Below the pieces are notes generated by a model that worked only from the letters and a program-made list of their open reading frames with translations, made no database searches and had not been told where the DNA came from. Shown piece after piece: positions 5,969 to 6,527 of a stretch of 6,527 nucleotides of DNA (its first letter is position 1; the number at the start of each line of letters is the position of its first letter). The translations under genes were made by a program, and so were the position numbers. Source of the DNA: an uncultured Bryobacterales bacterium (lineage in GTDB: Bacteria; Acidobacteriota; Terriglobia; Bryobacterales; UBA6623); assembly GCA_946887065.1 (NCBI GenBank), contig CAMPKL010000219.1:1-6527 (forward strand). Reading direction: 5' to 3'.

Positions 5969-6019
5969 TGCGTCAGTCCGGCATTGTCCGCAGGAACGGC
6001 TCAGGGAAGCAAGCGGCCT

Positions 6020-6527
6020 TTAGCGATACTTGCCGGAGAGCGAGTTCCAGCGTACCCGCGCGACATCGACAAAGGCGTCGACACCCGCGAGCGTGCTGAC
6101 CTTCGTGCCCTCGACATCGTTCCAGCGCACCGGTACTTCCTTGATCTTGAATCCGAAGTGTCGCGCCAAATAGAGCTGCTCTACATCGAAGCCAAACCGT
6201 TCCACCAGTTGTTTGCCGGCGACCAGATCGGCTGCCTTGCGAGAAAACAGCTTGAAACCGCACTGCGTGTCGGCGAAGGGCAGGCGGGTCACGATGCGTA
6301 CGGCCAGGTTGAAAATTCTGCCGGACATCTCGCGAAACAGGGGCTGGCGCTCGCCGATCAGCGAGCGGTCCAGCGCGCGTGAGCCGATTGCGACGTCGAA
6401 GCCCTCCCGTTGGACCGCCACCCAGAGCTTGTCCAGTTCCTCGATGGGGGCCGATAAGTCCGCATCACTGAAGAGCACCCAATCCGCCGCTGAGCTGCGC
6501 ATGCCGTTGCGCACGCTGTAGCCCTTA
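6020..6527 (-). CDS. GT2-family glycosyltransferase, polyprenyl/dolichyl-phosphate-sugar type (partial, N-terminus off right edge)
   Basis: C-terminal 168 residues of a GT-A fold family 2 glycosyltransferase of the dolichyl-phosphate beta-glucosyltransferase (ALG5)/DPM1-like branch. These enzymes move a sugar from a nucleotide donor to a polyprenyl phosphate at the membrane for later use in glycan or protein glycosylation. The fragment opens with KGYSVRNGM, then VLFSDADLSAPIEEL with the metal-binding DAD (fragment residues 21-23). The acceptor-side motif is RQPLFREMSGRIFNL, followed by DTQCGFKLF (about 86-94), all typical of this branch. The frame stays open to the window edge and the KGYS codons precede the GTG at 6514, so that GTG is internal and not the start. 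The protein ends at NSLSGKYR without a C-terminal membrane domain. It precedes plsC on the same strand by 51 bases. Confidence 0.9.
   Translation of the reverse strand, partial: KGYSVRNGMRSSAADWVLFSDADLSAPIEELDKLWVAVQREGFDVAIGSRALDRSLIGERQPLFREMSGRIFNLAVRIVTRLPFADTQCGFKLFSRKAADLVAGKQLVERFGFDVEQLYLARHFGFKIKEVPVRWNDVEGTKVSTLAGVDAFVDVARVRWNSLSGKYR

Noticed and set aside
6020..6514. GTG at 6514 as the true start of the glycosyltransferase
   Set aside because: The conserved KGYS residues lie upstream in the same frame and the frame is open to the window edge, so the gene is truncated by the window.

Overview
The window is GC-rich (roughly 60% by eye), densely coded bacterial chromosome. No RNA gene, CRISPR array, insertion sequence or phage structural gene is visible. 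The lineage cannot be fixed from the sequence alone. The small, PurS-dependent type of PurL, a very GC-rich third codon position, and a short orphan helix-turn-helix gene next to short repeats would fit a soil bacterium such as an Acidobacteriota member (low-confidence inference).

Layout, left to right. (1) Bases 1-2083, minus strand: purQ then purL, separated by three bases. They encode the glutaminase and synthase subunits of phosphoribosylformylglycinamidine synthase (purine biosynthesis); purL runs off the left edge. (2) Bases 2174-4050: a divergent pair sharing a 62-base promoter region. A D-2-hydroxyacid dehydrogenase lies on minus and an HpcH/HpaI-family class II aldolase on plus, plausibly a small 2-oxo/2-hydroxy acid catabolic unit. 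(3) Bases 4133-4672, minus: a glyoxalase/VOC-fold protein with an unusual C-terminal tail of about 50 residues that ends inside a perfect 9-bp hairpin. (4) Bases 4706-5220, plus: a small helix-turn-helix protein. It is preceded by a perfect 10-bp GC hairpin with a T-rich tail just upstream of its ribosome-binding site, and followed by a 10-bp-period tandem array with core GCGACA. (5) Bases 5228-6527, minus: a polyprenyl/dolichyl-phosphate-sugar type GT2 glycosyltransferase (partial, running off the right edge) followed by a PlsC-type acyltransferase, suggesting an envelope or lipid gene group.

The metabolic genes are ordinary. The least explained part is region 4: hairpin, small DNA-binding protein and phased short repeats, set between two unrelated convergent or divergent neighbours. 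It looks like a self-contained regulatory or mobile-type cassette. Possible extended -10 promoters of the form TGnTAnnnT precede purQ, the VOC gene and the helix-turn-helix gene.
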